DNA of 64,000 nt, from assembly GCF_000577615.1 (NCBI RefSeq), contig NZ_CBXX010000004.1, forward strand, positions 62,001 through 126,000, given 5' to 3'. Position numbers and translations under genes: made by a program. Under the pieces are notes generated by a model that had not been told where the DNA came from, did not search any database, and saw nothing but the letters and a program-made list of their open reading frames with translations. The DNA comes from Herbaspirillum sp. RV1423 (lineage in GTDB: Bacteria; Pseudomonadota; Gammaproteobacteria; Burkholderiales; Burkholderiaceae_D). The stretch's first letter is position 1. Each line of letters begins with the position of its first letter. This document shows, piece after piece, positions 27,039 through 37,536 of the stretch.

Positions 27039-27716
27039 ATGTCCGCTCCAGCCCCGCTCCAGACCATCGAAATCGAAACCGCTCCGAATCCGACCGCTGC
27101 CGTCATCTGGCTACACGGACTCGGCGCCGACGGCAACGACTTCGTGCCTATCGTGCGCGAGCTCGACCTGTCGGGCTGCCAGCCTATCCGTTTCGTCTTC
27201 CCGACGGCGCCGACCATGCCGGTCACCATCAACGGCGGCTACGCCATGCGCGCCTGGTACGACATTTTCGCTCCCGACCTGGTGCGCCGCGAAGACGAAC
27301 CGGGTCTGCGCGCTTCGCAGGCATTGGTCGAAGCATTGATCGCCAAGGAAAAGGCGCGCGGCATACCGGCCGGGCGCATCGTCCTCGCAGGCTTCTCGCA
27401 AGGCTGCGCGATGGCGCTGCAAACCGGGCTGCGCCATCCCGAACAACTGGCGGGACTGATGTGCCTGTCGGGTTACTTGCCGCTGGCCGGTACGATTGCA
27501 GCGGAGCGCCATGCCGCCAACTACGCCACGCCGATCTTCATGGGGCACGGACGTCAGGACCCGGTCGTGGTCATTCCGCGCGCCGAGCAATCGCGCGATG
27601 CATTGACTGCGCTCGGTTACCGGATCGAATGGCATGAATATCAGATGCAGCACTCGGTCTGCATGGAAGAAGTCGAGGACATCGGCCACTGGCTGGCGCG
27701 CGTATTGCCGAAATAA
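27039..27716 (+). CDS. Carboxylesterase of the phospholipase/carboxylesterase family
   Basis: A 225-residue alpha/beta hydrolase (EstB-like). AVIWLHGLGADGNDFVP holds the oxyanion region, VLAGFSQGCAMAL the nucleophile Ser (motif GFSQG), GHGRQDPVV the acid, and the His is in the MQHSVCMEE region near the end. No signal peptide; cytosolic esterase acting on short-chain esters. Confidence 0.9.
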   Translation: MSAPAPLQTIEIETAPNPTAAVIWLHGLGADGNDFVPIVRELDLSGCQPIRFVFPTAPTMPVTINGGYAMRAWYDIFAPDLVRREDEPGLRASQALVEALIAKEKARGIPAGRIVLAGFSQGCAMALQTGLRHPEQLAGLMCLSGYLPLAGTIAAERHAANYATPIFMGHGRQDPVVVIPRAEQSRDALTALGYRIEWHEYQMQHSVCMEEVEDIGHWLARVLPK

Positions 27717-27752
27717 GGCGATGCAGCAAAGGCTGCCCCTCCCACCCAAATA

Positions 27753-27786
27753 AAAACGGCGCAGTTCTTTCGAAATGCGCCGTTTT
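27753..27786. terminator. Bidirectional intrinsic terminator
   Basis: AAAACGGCGCA (27753-27763) and TGCGCCGTTTT (27776-27786) form a perfect stem. It serves the esterase gene and the convergent malic enzyme gene. Confidence 0.82.
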
Positions 27787-27827
27787 GCTTGCGTACCTGA
27801 TGTATCTATTCAAATGTCCAACCGGAA

Positions 27828-30140
27828 TCAACGCTCCGATATTGCATCCATGACGCACAAGGCGGTCATGTTGACGATACGGCGCACTGTTGCCGACGCG
27901 GTCAGGATATGCACCGGCTTGGCGCAACCCAGCAGGATCGGGCCGACCGCCACGCCGTTGCCGGACGCGGTCTTCAGCAGGTTGTAGGCGATATTGGCGG
28001 CATCGATGTTCGGCATCACCAGCAGGTTGGCGTCGCCCTTCAATGGCGAATCCGGCATGACATGATGCAGCAGCTTCTCATCGAGCGCGGTGTCGCCATG
28101 CATTTCGCCGTCGACTTCCAGGTCGGGCGCCAGCTTTTGCACCAGCGCCAGCGCGGCGCGCATCTTGCATGCCGACTCGCTGTTGCTGGAACCAAAGTTC
28201 GAATGCGACAGCAGCGCCGCACGCGGATGCAGGCCGAAGCGACGCATTTCCTCAGCGGCCATGATCGTGATTTCCGCCAGTTCCTCGGCGGTCGGATTTT
28301 CGTTGACGTGGGTGTCGACCAGCACCAGTTGGCGGTTCGGCAGGATTACGCCGTTCATCGCGGCATAGACGTTGACGCCTTCACGCTTGCCCAGCACCTG
28401 ATCGATGTAATGCAAATGCAATTGCGTGGTGCCGTAGGTGCCGCAGATCATGCCGTCGGCGTCGCCCTTGTGGATCGCCATGGAGCCGATCAAGGTGTGG
28501 CGGCGACGCATTTCCAGCTTGGCGTATTGCTCGGTGACGCCCTTGCGCTTGCTCATTTCAAGGAAAGTCTGCCAGTAGTCGCGATAGCGGCTGTCGAAGT
28601 TGGGATTGATGACTTCGAAGTCGATATGCGGGCGCAGGCGCAGGCCGAATTTCTTGATGCGCTGTTCCAGCACTTCCGGACGACCGACCAGAATAGGCTT
28701 GGCCAGGCATTCGTCGACGACGACTTGCACCGCACGCAGGACGCGCTCTTCTTCGCCTTCGGCGTAGACGATGCGCTTCCTGGCTTCCGGCGCTTTCTTG
28801 GCGGCCTGGAAAATCGGACGCATGAACGTGCCGCTGTGATAGACGAACTGTTCCAGCTTTTCGGCGTAGGCGTTCATGTCCGGGATCGGACGGGCGGCGA
28901 CGCCGGATGTCTCGGCAGCGCGCGCGACCGCCGTCGCGATCTTGATCATCAGGCGCGGATCGAACGGCTTGGGAATGATGTACTCCGGACCGAACGACAG
29001 GTTGGTGACGCCATAGGTCGCCGCGACGACGTCGGATTGCTCGGCTTGCGCCAGTTCGGCGATCGCGTGCACGGCGGCGATTTCCATTTCGCGCGTGATC
29101 GTGGTCGCGCCGGAATCCAGCGCGCCACGGAAGATGTACGGGAAGCACAGGACGTTGTTGACCTGGTTCGGATAGTCGGAACGGCCGGTGGCGATAACGG
29201 CGTCGTCGCGCACTGCCTTGACTTCTTCCGGCAGGATTTCCGGCGTCGGATTGGCCAGCGCCAGCACCAGCGGACGCGGCGCCATCTTCTTGACCATGTC
29301 CGGCTTCAGCACGCCGCCGGCGGACACGCCGAGGAAAATGTCGGCGTCGGGAATCACCTCGGCCAGCGTACGCGCATCGGTCTCGCGCGCGAAACGCTCC
29401 TTGTCCGGATCCATCAGTTCGGCGCGGCCCTTGTAGACCACGCCGGCCAGGTCGGTGACGTAAATGTTTTCGATCGGGAAGCCGAGGTCGACGATCAGGT
29501 CCAGACAAGCCAGCGCCGCGGCGCCAGCGCCGGAAACCACCAGCTTCACTTCCTTGATGCTCTTGCCGACGACTTTCAGGCCGTTCAGGATGGCCGCGCC
29601 GACGATGATCGCCGTGCCGTGCTGGTCGTCATGGAAAACCGGAATCTTCATGCGGTCGCGCAACTTGCGCTCGATGTAGAAGCACTCGGGCGCCTTGATG
29701 TCTTCCAGGTTGATGCCGCCGAAAGTCGGCTCCAGCGAGGCGATGATGTCGCACAGCTTGTCCGGATCGGTTTCGTTGATTTCGATATCGAAGACGTCGA
29801 TGCCAGCGAACTTCTTGAACAACACGCCCTTGCCTTCCATCACCGGCTTGGAAGCCAGCGGGCCGATGTTGCCCAAGCCGAGCACGGCGGTGCCGTTGCT
29901 GATGACCGCGACCAGATTGCCGCGCGCAGTGTATTTGAAAGCGTTGGCCGGATCGGCGACGATTTCTTCGCAGGCCGCAGCGACGCCCGGAGAGTACGCC
30001 AGAGACAAGTCTCGTTGATTGGTCAACTGCTTGGTGGGCGTGACGCTGATCTTGCCCGGCGTTGGAAATTCGTGGTATTCCAGCGCTGCCTGGCGAAGTT
30101 GCTGACGCACTTCTTCTTTCTTGCTGATCATCGAATCCAT
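27828..30140 (-). CDS. maeB: NADP-dependent malic enzyme with phosphotransacetylase-like C-terminal domain
   Basis: A 770-residue MaeB-type enzyme that decarboxylates malate to pyruvate. The N-terminal malic domain has [16 protein letters not shown], the NAD(P) fold [20 protein letters not shown], and FHDDQHGTA near the active site. From about residue 430 the PTA-like domain starts; it is usually regulatory. Length is normal for the hybrid type. It is divergent from thiL. Confidence 0.95.
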   Translation of the reverse strand: MDSMISKKEEVRQQLRQAALEYHEFPTPGKISVTPTKQLTNQRDLSLAYSPGVAAACEEIVADPANAFKYTARGNLVAVISNGTAVLGLGNIGPLASKPVMEGKGVLFKKFAGIDVFDIEINETDPDKLCDIIASLEPTFGGINLEDIKAPECFYIERKLRDRMKIPVFHDDQHGTAIIVGAAILNGLKVVGKSIKEVKLVVSGAGAAALACLDLIVDLGFPIENIYVTDLAGVVYKGRAELMDPDKERFARETDARTLAEVIPDADIFLGVSAGGVLKPDMVKKMAPRPLVLALANPTPEILPEEVKAVRDDAVIATGRSDYPNQVNNVLCFPYIFRGALDSGATTITREMEIAAVHAIAELAQAEQSDVVAATYGVTNLSFGPEYIIPKPFDPRLMIKIATAVARAAETSGVAARPIPDMNAYAEKLEQFVYHSGTFMRPIFQAAKKAPEARKRIVYAEGEEERVLRAVQVVVDECLAKPILVGRPEVLEQRIKKFGLRLRPHIDFEVINPNFDSRYRDYWQTFLEMSKRKGVTEQYAKLEMRRRHTLIGSMAIHKGDADGMICGTYGTTQLHLHYIDQVLGKREGVNVYAAMNGVILPNRQLVLVDTHVNENPTAEELAEITIMAAEEMRRFGLHPRAALLSHSNFGSSNSESACKMRAALALVQKLAPDLEVDGEMHGDTALDEKLLHHVMPDSPLKGDANLLVMPNIDAANIAYNLLKTASGNGVAVGPILLGCAKPVHILTASATVRRIVNMTALCVMDAISER

Positions 30141-30387
30141 ACTCTGCGTTCTCTTTTCTAGACGTGTCGAAGACCTGCAATTTTAGCAGAGGTCGGCCCG
30201 CTCTCATAGGCCGGAAGGGCCTCCATTTATGGTGCAGCGCGGCATTTCGATGTCCTTTGCAGGTTCGCTTCCGGTATGATTTGCAGGCGGAGATTATCGG
30301 CGAGACCAGGACGCAATGGTCCTACCAATCACCATCCGCAAGTGTGCGAAAACCTGCGACGCATCATATGACGTATTGGTTACAATC

Positions 30388-31359
30388 ATGTCCATGCTCA
30401 CCGAATTTGAACTTATCTCACGCTATTTCACGCGGCCCTCGCGTGCCGACAGCCGCGCGGCGCTCGGCGTCGGCGACGATTGCGCGCTGCTGACGCCGGC
30501 GCCGGGCATGCAACTGGCTATATCGACCGACATGCTCGTCGAGGGTAGGCATTTTTTCCCGCATGCCGATCCTTACGCATTGGGCCACAAATGTCTTGCC
30601 GTCAATCTGTCCGATCTCGCCGCCATGGGGGCGCAACCGATTGCCTTCACGCTGGCCTTCGCCCTGCCGGAAGCACGCGAAGACTGGCTCGCGCCATTCT
30701 CGCAAGGCATGCTCAGACTGGCCGACGAGCACGGCTGCGAACTGATCGGCGGCGACACCACCAAAGGGCCGTTGACAATCTGCATTACCGTGTTCGGCGA
30801 AGTGCCCTTCACCCAGGCCCTGCGCCGCGACGCCGCCCGCGATGGCGACGACATCTGGATTTCGGGCACGCTGGGCGACGCCCGTCTGGCGCTTGCAGCC
30901 TACCGCCGTGAACTGACGCTGACGGCCGACGCACACCACATGGCGGCGCAACGCATGCATCAGCCGACACCACGCGTGGCGCTCGGCATGGCTTTGCGCG
31001 GCATCGCGCATGCCGCCATCGATGTCTCCGACGGCCTGGCCGGCGACCTCGGCCACATCCTCGCGCGTTCGCGCGTCGGCGCGCGCCTGGATGTCGATGC
31101 GTTGCCGGCGGGCGCCGTCCTGAGCACCCAGACGCAAGCCTTGCGCCGCAATTTCACACTATCGGGCGGCGACGACTACGAACTTTGCTTCACCGCTCCC
31201 GCCAGCCGGCGCGAACAAGTGCTTGCCGCCGCGGAAAAAGCCGGCGTCGAGGTGGCCCGCGTCGGTGCCATCGAATCGGCGCCGGGCCTGCGCCTGGTGG
31301 ATGCCGGCGGCGAACCGCTGGACCTCGTACCTTCTTCTTTTGACCATTTCGCTTCATGA
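30388..31359 (+). CDS. thiL: Thiamine-monophosphate kinase
   Basis: A 323-residue ATP-dependent kinase making thiamine diphosphate. N-terminal MLTEFELISRYFTRP, GVGDDCALLTPAPG, VNLSDLAAMGAQP and DVSDGLAGDLGHIL are ThiL signatures. Starts at 30388 or 30394 are both possible. The stop overlaps the pgpA start by 4 nt. Confidence 0.93.
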   Translation: MSMLTEFELISRYFTRPSRADSRAALGVGDDCALLTPAPGMQLAISTDMLVEGRHFFPHADPYALGHKCLAVNLSDLAAMGAQPIAFTLAFALPEAREDWLAPFSQGMLRLADEHGCELIGGDTTKGPLTICITVFGEVPFTQALRRDAARDGDDIWISGTLGDARLALAAYRRELTLTADAHHMAAQRMHQPTPRVALGMALRGIAHAAIDVSDGLAGDLGHILARSRVGARLDVDALPAGAVLSTQTQALRRNFTLSGGDDYELCFTAPASRREQVLAAAEKAGVEVARVGAIESAPGLRLVDAGGEPLDLVPSSFDHFAS

Positions 31360-31892
31360 CAGCAACAATAGACCAGGGTCGCAAACCTTATTCGACCAAA
31401 CCCGTCCGCCCCACTTCGCGCTTCATGCTGGCGCATCCGGCGCATTGGCTGGCGCAAGGCTTCGGCAGCGGTCTCTCGCCCATCATGCCCGGTACCTCCG
31501 GCACCCTGTTCGCCTGGCTGGCGTATGCCGTCCTCACGGCGCGCTGGCCCGCCGTCTTTACGCCGCTGACCTGGCTGGCCGTCATCGGCGTCGGCTTCGT
31601 GGTCGGCATCTGGGCCTGCCATCGCACCGGACGCGACCTCGGCGCGCCCGACCACGGCAGCATGGTGTGGGATGAAATCATCGCCTTCTGGCTAGTCCTG
31701 GTGATGCTGACGCCGGCGGATCTGTCGACGCAATGCTGGGCCTTCGTCTGGTTCCGCTTCTTCGATATGGTCAAGCCGCCGCCGATTGCTTATTTCGATC
31801 GCCGCTTCAAAGGCGGCTTCGGCGTCATGTGGGACGATATCGTTGCAGCGTTTTATACCTTGTTGGTATTTGCCTTCTGGCGCGCTATGTAG
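31356..31892 (+). CDS. pgpA: Phosphatidylglycerophosphatase A
   Basis: A 178-residue inner-membrane enzyme that dephosphorylates phosphatidylglycerol phosphate. GFGSGLSPIMPGTSGTL, VWDEIIAFWLV and FDMVKPPPIAYFD are PgpA marks; four membrane segments are visible. ATGA overlap with thiL indicates one operon. Confidence 0.93.
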   Translation: MTATIDQGRKPYSTKPVRPTSRFMLAHPAHWLAQGFGSGLSPIMPGTSGTLFAWLAYAVLTARWPAVFTPLTWLAVIGVGFVVGIWACHRTGRDLGAPDHGSMVWDEIIAFWLVLVMLTPADLSTQCWAFVWFRFFDMVKPPPIAYFDRRFKGGFGVMWDDIVAAFYTLLVFAFWRAM

Positions 31893-31982
31893 ACCCGCGC
31901 CAACAAGAGTATGCTTGGCACATCGGAGACGCATTTCCCGACACGTTGACAACTACCGGAACTGATAAGGGATGACATCAAC

Positions 31983-32462
31983 ATGGACACCAAGATTGAT
32001 CTCGCCGCACGCGTCGGCCAAGCGCTCAAAGCCAGGAATCTCCTGCTCTCCACCGCTGAATCCTGCACCGGCGGCGGCGTAGCCCAAGCCATCACGGAAA
32101 TCGCCGGATCGTCGGAATGGTTCGACTGCGGTTTCGTCACCTACTCGAATGCGTCCAAGAACGAATTGCTGGACATTTCGGAAGCGCTGATCGCCCGGCA
32201 TGGCGCTGTCAGCGAAGAAATCGCCGCCGCCATGGCCGAGGGTGCGATTGCCAACAGCAGTTCGGACGTGGCCGTCTCCACCACCGGCATCGCCGGTCCC
32301 GGCGGCGCGGTGCCCGGCAAACCGGTCGGCACCGTCTGTTTCGGCTGGAAAATCGGCGACCAGATTTTCACCGAACGCCTGGTGTTCGGCGGCGACCGCC
32401 AGGCCGTGCGCGAACAGTCGGTGGTGCATTCCTTGCGAGGCTTGCTGCGCCTGCTGACCTGA
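31983..32462 (+). CDS. pncC: Nicotinamide-nucleotide amidohydrolase PncC (CinA C-terminal type)
   Basis: A 159-residue stand-alone CinA C-terminal domain. LSTAESCTGGGVAQAI carries the catalytic Ser; TYSNASKNELL and TTGIAGPGGAVPGKPVG follow. It deamidates NMN to NaMN in NAD salvage. It is likely cotranscribed with thiL-pgpA. Confidence 0.93.
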   Translation: MDTKIDLAARVGQALKARNLLLSTAESCTGGGVAQAITEIAGSSEWFDCGFVTYSNASKNELLDISEALIARHGAVSEEIAAAMAEGAIANSSSDVAVSTTGIAGPGGAVPGKPVGTVCFGWKIGDQIFTERLVFGGDRQAVREQSVVHSLRGLLRLLT

Positions 32463-32489
32463 GCGTCGCGCCCCGCCGACGTAAAAAGA

Positions 32490-32525
32490 GCCGCGGCGAT
32501 ACGATCGCGGCGACTCCGTTTTTTG
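32490..32525. terminator. Imperfect hairpin between pncC and pyrF
   Basis: GAGCCGCGGCGAT and ATCGCGGCGACTC form a stem with two mismatches, followed by TTTTTTG on the plus strand. It lies between convergent genes and probably ends the pncC transcript. Confidence 0.5.
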
Positions 32526-32557
32526 CTTGCCTTCGCTTTACTTCCTTGTGCCTCTAC

Positions 32558-33376
32558 TCAACGATACTGATTGATCGCGTCGCGCGTTTCCAGCGCCACG
32601 CGTCGCGCTGCGGCTGCATAGTCTTCGCGGTCCTGCGCTTTTGCGTACAGAATCGCGCGCGAAGAATTGATCATCATGCCGGCGCCGGCCGCCGTCTTGC
32701 CAGCCTTGACGGTCGCCGCCACGTCGCCGCCCTGGGCGCCGACGCCCGGCACCAGCAAGGGCATGTCGCCGATGATGCCGCGCACCTGCGCCAGCTCGTC
32801 AGGAAAGGTGGCGCCGACCACCAGGCCGCATTGGCCGTTGGTGTTCCATTTCTCGGCCACCAGGCGTGCTACGTGCTGATATAGAGGCACGCCGTCGACC
32901 TTCAGAAATTGCAAATCGGAACCGCCCGCGTTGGAAGTACGGCATAGCACGATGGCGCCGCGGTCCTTCCATTCCAGGTACGGCGCAACCGAATCGAATC
33001 CCATGTACGGACTGACCGTCACCGCATGCGCGCCATAGCGTTCGAATGCTTCGCGCGCATATTGCTCGGCGGTCGCGCCGATGTCGCCGCGCTTGGCGTC
33101 GAGAATGATGGGAATATGCGGATAACGGTCGCGGATGTAAGAACAGATTTCTTCGAGCTGGTCTTCGGCGCGCAAGGCGGCGAAATAGGCGATCTGCGGC
33201 TTGAAGGAACACGCCGCGTCGGCGGTGGCGTCGATGATGCCTTTGCAAAAAGCGAGGATGGCGTCGGGCTTGTCTTTCCATTGCGCCGGAAATTTGGCGA
33301 TATCCGGGTCCAGGCCGACGCATAGCAGCGAATTGTTGGCCTTCCATGCGGCGGATAATTTGTCGATAAATGTCAC
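32558..33376 (-). CDS. pyrF: Orotidine 5'-phosphate decarboxylase (type 2)
   Basis: A 272-residue enzyme of the long subfamily; final step of UMP synthesis. [30 protein letters not shown] (catalytic Lys and Asp residues) and [12 protein letters not shown] are diagnostic. The start is GTG at 33376 (protein begins [14 protein letters not shown] after Met); no ATG fits and the frame to 33520 is non-coding. Confidence 0.93.
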   Translation of the reverse strand: MTFIDKLSAAWKANNSLLCVGLDPDIAKFPAQWKDKPDAILAFCKGIIDATADAACSFKPQIAYFAALRAEDQLEEICSYIRDRYPHIPIILDAKRGDIGATAEQYAREAFERYGAHAVTVSPYMGFDSVAPYLEWKDRGAIVLCRTSNAGGSDLQFLKVDGVPLYQHVARLVAEKWNTNGQCGLVVGATFPDELAQVRGIIGDMPLLVPGVGAQGGDVAATVKAGKTAAGAGMMINSSRAILYAKAQDREDYAAAARRVALETRDAINQYR

Positions 33377-33521
33377 GATAAGCCTTAATATGCAAAGATG
33401 CGATATTGTAACGCGCCCGCACCGACCGGCCTCCATTTGAGGCGGCGCAGAAGGCGATGCTTGACGTTCAACCCTGGACTGATCACAGTAGCGAATGTTT
33501 TTAATGACTCTGAGGAACACG

Positions 33522-34115
33522 ATGAAAAAATGGTTTGCATGGCTGGCGATCGCCGCTTCCGTATTGACCCTGAGCAGCTGCGGCTATAACGACTTCCAGG
33601 CCAAGGACGAAGCCACCAAGGCGGCCTGGGGCGAAGTCGTCAACCAGTACCAGCGGCGCGCCGACCTGATTCCCAACCTCGTCAACACCGTCAAAGGCTA
33701 CGCCGCGCACGAGAAGGACACGCTGGAAGCCGTGACAAAGGCGCGCGCCGCCGCGACCAGCTTCCAGATCACGCCGGAAGTGCTGAACAATCCGGAAGCC
33801 TTCAACAAGTTCCAGCAGGTGCAAGGCGAACTGTCGTCCGCCTTGTCGCGCCTGATGGCGGTCTCGGAAAATTATCCGCAACTGAAGGCCGACACCAGCT
33901 TCCGCGATCTGCAATCGCAACTCGAAGGCACCGAAAACCGCATCACCGTGGCGCGTCAACGCTACATCGTGGCGGTTCAGGAATACAACATACTGGCGCG
34001 CAGCTTCCCGACCAACATCACCGCCAAGATTTTCAGCTATCAGGTCAAACCATCCTTCACCGTCGACAACGAGAAAGCGATATCCACCGCGCCGACCGTC
34101 AATTTCGGCAAGTAA
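33522..34115 (+). CDS. lemA: LemA-family lipoprotein
   Basis: A 197-residue protein. The signal ends with SSC ([20 protein letters not shown]), so it may be a lipoprotein. [20 protein letters not shown] is the LemA signature; long helices follow. Family role unknown, often coupled with TPM-domain proteins, as here. Ribosome site GAGGA precedes the ATG at 33522. Confidence 0.9.
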   Translation: MKKWFAWLAIAASVLTLSSCGYNDFQAKDEATKAAWGEVVNQYQRRADLIPNLVNTVKGYAAHEKDTLEAVTKARAAATSFQITPEVLNNPEAFNKFQQVQGELSSALSRLMAVSENYPQLKADTSFRDLQSQLEGTENRITVARQRYIVAVQEYNILARSFPTNITAKIFSYQVKPSFTVDNEKAISTAPTVNFGK

Positions 34116-34124
34116 GTTTCTCCT

Positions 34125-34961
34125 ATGCCACGCTTCCGCCTCCTGTTGACGTTTTCCCTGACGCTCCTGCTCGCCGGCTTCCTGCAATTCGCCGGTGCGC
34201 AGGATTTCGTCGCCGTTCCGGCGCTGACTTCGCACGTCGTGGACCAGGCCCGCATGCTGGACGAACAACAACGGCATACGCTGGACCAGGTCCTGAGCGA
34301 TTATGAGACCCGCACCGGCAGCCAGATCGCCATCCTGCTGATCTCCAGCACCGCGCCGGAAGCCATCGAACAATACGGCATCCGCGTCGCCGATGCCTGG
34401 AAGCTGGGCCGCAAAGGCGTCGACGACGGCGTCATCCTGATCGTCGCCAAGGACAACGACAAGGCGCTGCGGCGCCTGCGCATCGAGGCCGGGCGCGGCG
34501 TCCAGGGCAGCCTGACCGACGCCAAGTCCAAGCGCATCCTGGAAGACGTGATCGCCCCTCACTTCCGCCAGAATGATTACTATGGCGGCCTCGCGGCCGG
34601 CATCTCGGCGCTGACCAGCCTGCTCGATCAGGAAAACCTGCCGGCGGCGGAAAAGCAGAAGCAGGGCGCCGTGCAAGACGACGGCGGCTGGCTCAATGTC
34701 ATCGCGCCGATCGTGTTCCTCATCGTCTTCTTCACGGTGATGCTAGTCGTGCGGCGCCGGCCGCGCAACAATCTCAACAGCAACGAGTGGGGCAACGCCG
34801 CCGGCGTCATCATCGGCAGCATCCTCAGCGAAGCCGCACACAGCCGCAGCGGTCGCGGCGGCTCAGGCGGGTTCGGCGGCGGCGGGGGATTTTCAGGCGG
34901 AGGCGGATTTTCCGGCGGCGGTGGAGGTTTTGACGGCGGCGGCGCCTCGGGGAACTGGTGA
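34125..34961 (+). CDS. TPM-domain (YgcG-like) membrane protein with glycine-rich tail
   Basis: A 278-residue protein with signal peptide to about residue 25. TPM domain at about 35-160 (VVDQARMLDEQQRHTLDQVL, GSQIAILLISST, GVDDGVILIVAKD), a membrane segment at about 194-212, then a tail with repeated GGGGFSGGGGF-type glycine runs. It lies 9 nt after lemA and overlaps the next gene. Confidence 0.88.
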   Translation: MPRFRLLLTFSLTLLLAGFLQFAGAQDFVAVPALTSHVVDQARMLDEQQRHTLDQVLSDYETRTGSQIAILLISSTAPEAIEQYGIRVADAWKLGRKGVDDGVILIVAKDNDKALRRLRIEAGRGVQGSLTDAKSKRILEDVIAPHFRQNDYYGGLAAGISALTSLLDQENLPAAEKQKQGAVQDDGGWLNVIAPIVFLIVFFTVMLVVRRRPRNNLNSNEWGNAAGVIIGSILSEAAHSRSGRGGSGGFGGGGGFSGGGGFSGGGGGFDGGGASGNW

Positions 34962-35461
34962 TGAACAAATTTTCACGCATCCTGAAACATCTTGGCAGCA
35001 CCCGCGTCGCAGCCAGGAGGGCTTTTCCGTCGGCGACGCTGCAGGCGATCCAGTCCTGCATTGCCGCCGGCGAGGCGCTGCACCGCGCCGAAGTGCGCGT
35101 CGTGGTCGAAGCCGCCCTGCCGTTTCCCGCGCTGCTGCGCGGCGAATCGGCACGCGCCCGCGCGCACGAGTTGTTTTCCCACTACCGGATCTGGGATACC
35201 GAAGAGAACAGCGGCGTGCTGGTCTACGTCAACCTGGCCGATCATCGCGTCGAGATCGTGACCGACCGCGCAGTCGGCCGCGCGCTCAAGCGGGCAGACT
35301 GGGAAGCGGTTTGCAGCACAATCACCCAGGGATTTGCCGGCCGGATTTACCATGACGGCATACTGCAGGCCCTGGCGCAAATGAATCAGATGCTGGCCCT
35401 GCATTTTCCTCAGTCGACACAGCACAAGAACGAGATTTCAAATCGTCCACTCATACTCTGA
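34961..35461 (+). CDS. Second TPM-domain protein
   Basis: A 166-residue protein whose start overlaps the preceding stop (TGATG). TPM-like features are HELFSHYRIWDTEENSGVLV and VYVNLADHRVEIVTDRAVG. No signal peptide or membrane segment is obvious, so it probably works at the inner face of the membrane with the other two. The lemA-TPM-TPM triad is conserved in betaproteobacteria. Confidence 0.82.
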   Translation: MNKFSRILKHLGSTRVAARRAFPSATLQAIQSCIAAGEALHRAEVRVVVEAALPFPALLRGESARARAHELFSHYRIWDTEENSGVLVYVNLADHRVEIVTDRAVGRALKRADWEAVCSTITQGFAGRIYHDGILQALAQMNQMLALHFPQSTQHKNEISNRPLIL

Positions 35462-35543
35462 CGTCGTTATTGCGACCTGACGTTTCACTCAGTGAAAGCG
35501 CCGACGAGGGCTCCCCTGACCTCAAGACTTTCGTCGGCGACGC

Positions 35544-36977
35544 TCAGCCTTTCTCGAACACCCATTGCAGCAAGGCGTCTTGCGCGGCCTGGCCGGACTG
35601 CGCATTCGGGTGATTGATCAGGCACACCACCACATACATCTTGCCCGACGCCGCCTGCACGTAACCGGCGATCGACCGCACATCATTGAGCGAACCGGTT
35701 TTGACGTGCGCCTGACCGGCCACGGTTTCGCCGCGCAAACGCTTGCGCATGGTGCCGTCGTAGCCGGCCAGCGGCATGGAAGCGATGAATTCCGGCATTA
35801 CCGGCGAATGAAACGCCGCCACCAGCACCTGACCCAAGGTATTCGGCGCGACGCGCTCGTTGCGCGACAAGCCGGCGCCGTTTTCGATTACCACCTCGGC
35901 GCCGCCAATGCCCTTGCCGGTCAGCCAGTTGCGGATCGCCTGCGCGCCGCGCTCGATATTGCCGGGCGCCTGCGACATCTGCGCGCCGATGGTCAGCAAC
36001 AACTGGCGCGCCATGACATTGTTGCTGTACTTGTTGATGTCGCGGATGACTTCCGGCACCGTCGGCGATTGCCATTCCGCCAGCAGCCGCGCCGCCGGAG
36101 CCACGTTGCCCGGCATGACCTTGCCGGAAATGGTGCCGCCCAGTTCGCTCCACATCTGTCGGAACACGGCGCCGAAATACCGGGTCGCGCTCATGCGATA
36201 CGGATGGATGTACCAGACCTTCTCGCCGCAGACGGCCGGAAAGCTGCCGTTGAACATTGCCGCGCCGGTGCCGACATCGGCTTGCAGCTTACCCTGCCAG
36301 TCGCCGCAGACGGCGTCCTTCGACAGCCGCGGCGCCTGCAAGGCATAACCTGACAAGGGCGGCTCCATGGTGACGCTGACCCGGCCGCCGGCTTCGTCGG
36401 GAATGAAACGCAACGCCAGCGTCTTGTAATTCAGCAGCAAGGCGTCCGGTCCGACGTTATAGGGCTTTTGCGGATCGCCGTCGAATTGCGCCGGATCGTA
36501 AACGCTCTCCTCGAAAACGCTGCGGTCCAGCACCAGGTTACCGCGAATGTCGCGCACGCCCCTGGCGCGGATCTGGCGCAAGAACAGCCAGAAGTTTTCC
36601 ATCACCAGCTTGGGATCGCCGCTGCCCTTGATGCTCAGGTCGCCGCTGAGGACGCCGTCGTTGAGCGCACCGTCGATGTAGGCCTGGGTCTTCCAGTTGA
36701 ACGTCGGGCCGAGCAATTCGAGCGCCGCGTCGGTGGTCATCAGTTTCATTACCGAGGCCGGATTGAACGGCGCCGCCGCGTTGTAGGCCAGCATCGGCCG
36801 GCCGGCATCGACTGCCTGGACAAACACGCCGACGTTGGAAGCCGGGATTCTTGCCTGCTTCAGCGCATTGGCCATGACCAGCGGCAATTCCTGCGCCGCA
36901 GCCTGTCGCATGTTCGCGATGCCGCACACGGCAAGAGCGCACAGCGCGAATGTTCGTAATTCCTTGAAAATCTGCAT
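35544..36977 (-). CDS. dacB: D-alanyl-D-alanine carboxypeptidase/endopeptidase (PBP4)
   Basis: A 477-residue class C low-molecular-mass penicillin-binding protein. Signal peptide to about residue 29 (QAAAQE). Active-site motifs: SVMK (Ser75-Lys78), SNN in INKYSNNVMAR, and KTGS in GQAHVKTGSLNDV. It trims or cleaves peptidoglycan cross-links in the periplasm. The gene is alone, between the TPM operon and ynfA. Confidence 0.94.
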   Translation of the reverse strand: MQIFKELRTFALCALAVCGIANMRQAAAQELPLVMANALKQARIPASNVGVFVQAVDAGRPMLAYNAAAPFNPASVMKLMTTDAALELLGPTFNWKTQAYIDGALNDGVLSGDLSIKGSGDPKLVMENFWLFLRQIRARGVRDIRGNLVLDRSVFEESVYDPAQFDGDPQKPYNVGPDALLLNYKTLALRFIPDEAGGRVSVTMEPPLSGYALQAPRLSKDAVCGDWQGKLQADVGTGAAMFNGSFPAVCGEKVWYIHPYRMSATRYFGAVFRQMWSELGGTISGKVMPGNVAPAARLLAEWQSPTVPEVIRDINKYSNNVMARQLLLTIGAQMSQAPGNIERGAQAIRNWLTGKGIGGAEVVIENGAGLSRNERVAPNTLGQVLVAAFHSPVMPEFIASMPLAGYDGTMRKRLRGETVAGQAHVKTGSLNDVRSIAGYVQAASGKMYVVVCLINHPNAQSGQAAQDALLQWVFEKG

Positions 36978-37152
36978 GGGTAGCCAACAAATGATGACTC
37001 GGCATTATATGTCGACCTTTGGCCCGCCGTTCTGGCGATCAGGCGACATATGTTGTAACCTGAACATATTGGTTGGATGCAAGTCGCGCTCAATGTTAAG
37101 CTCCGTCTCATCATTCAGCGCCTGTCCCGCTTGACAACCCATCCTACGCCCC

Positions 37153-37488
37153 ATGGATGCAATAAAAACACTCGCCCTGTTCGTCTTGACTGCGCTGGCC
37201 GAAATCATCGGCTGCTACCTCCCCTATCTCTGGCTGAAAAAAGGCGCGACACCCTGGCTCATCGTCCCCGCCGCACTCAGCCTGGCCCTGTTCTCCTGGC
37301 TGCTCACGCTGCATCCGACAGCCGCCGGCCGCGTCTATGCCGCATACGGCGGCGTCTATGTATGCGTCGCCGTGCTGTGGCTGTGGGTCGTGGATGCGAT
37401 CAGGCCGAGCGTGTGGGATGCCGTCGGCGCCGGCGTCACCCTGCTCGGCATGTCCATCATCATGTTCGCGCCGCGCCATGCCTCCTGA
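37153..37488 (+). CDS. ynfA: UPF0060/YnfA-family membrane protein
   Basis: A 111-residue four-helix membrane protein. [18 protein letters not shown] and [20 protein letters not shown] are family motifs. Related to small multidrug-resistance-like transporters; the substrate is not settled. A GGDEF gene follows 48 bp downstream. Confidence 0.9.
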   Translation: MDAIKTLALFVLTALAEIIGCYLPYLWLKKGATPWLIVPAALSLALFSWLLTLHPTAAGRVYAAYGGVYVCVAVLWLWVVDAIRPSVWDAVGAGVTLLGMSIIMFAPRHAS

Positions 37489-37536
37489 TCCTGTTATCTC
37501 TCCAATTGCCGTCGCCACCGGAAAACACCGCTGACC

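Noticed and set aside
27909-30161. 750-residue ORF on the plus strand
   Set aside because: Exact antisense shadow of maeB with biased Arg/Asp/His composition and no ribosome site.
34857-34942. Glycine-codon-rich tandem pattern
   Set aside because: It is the coding tail of the TPM-domain protein and needs no other explanation.
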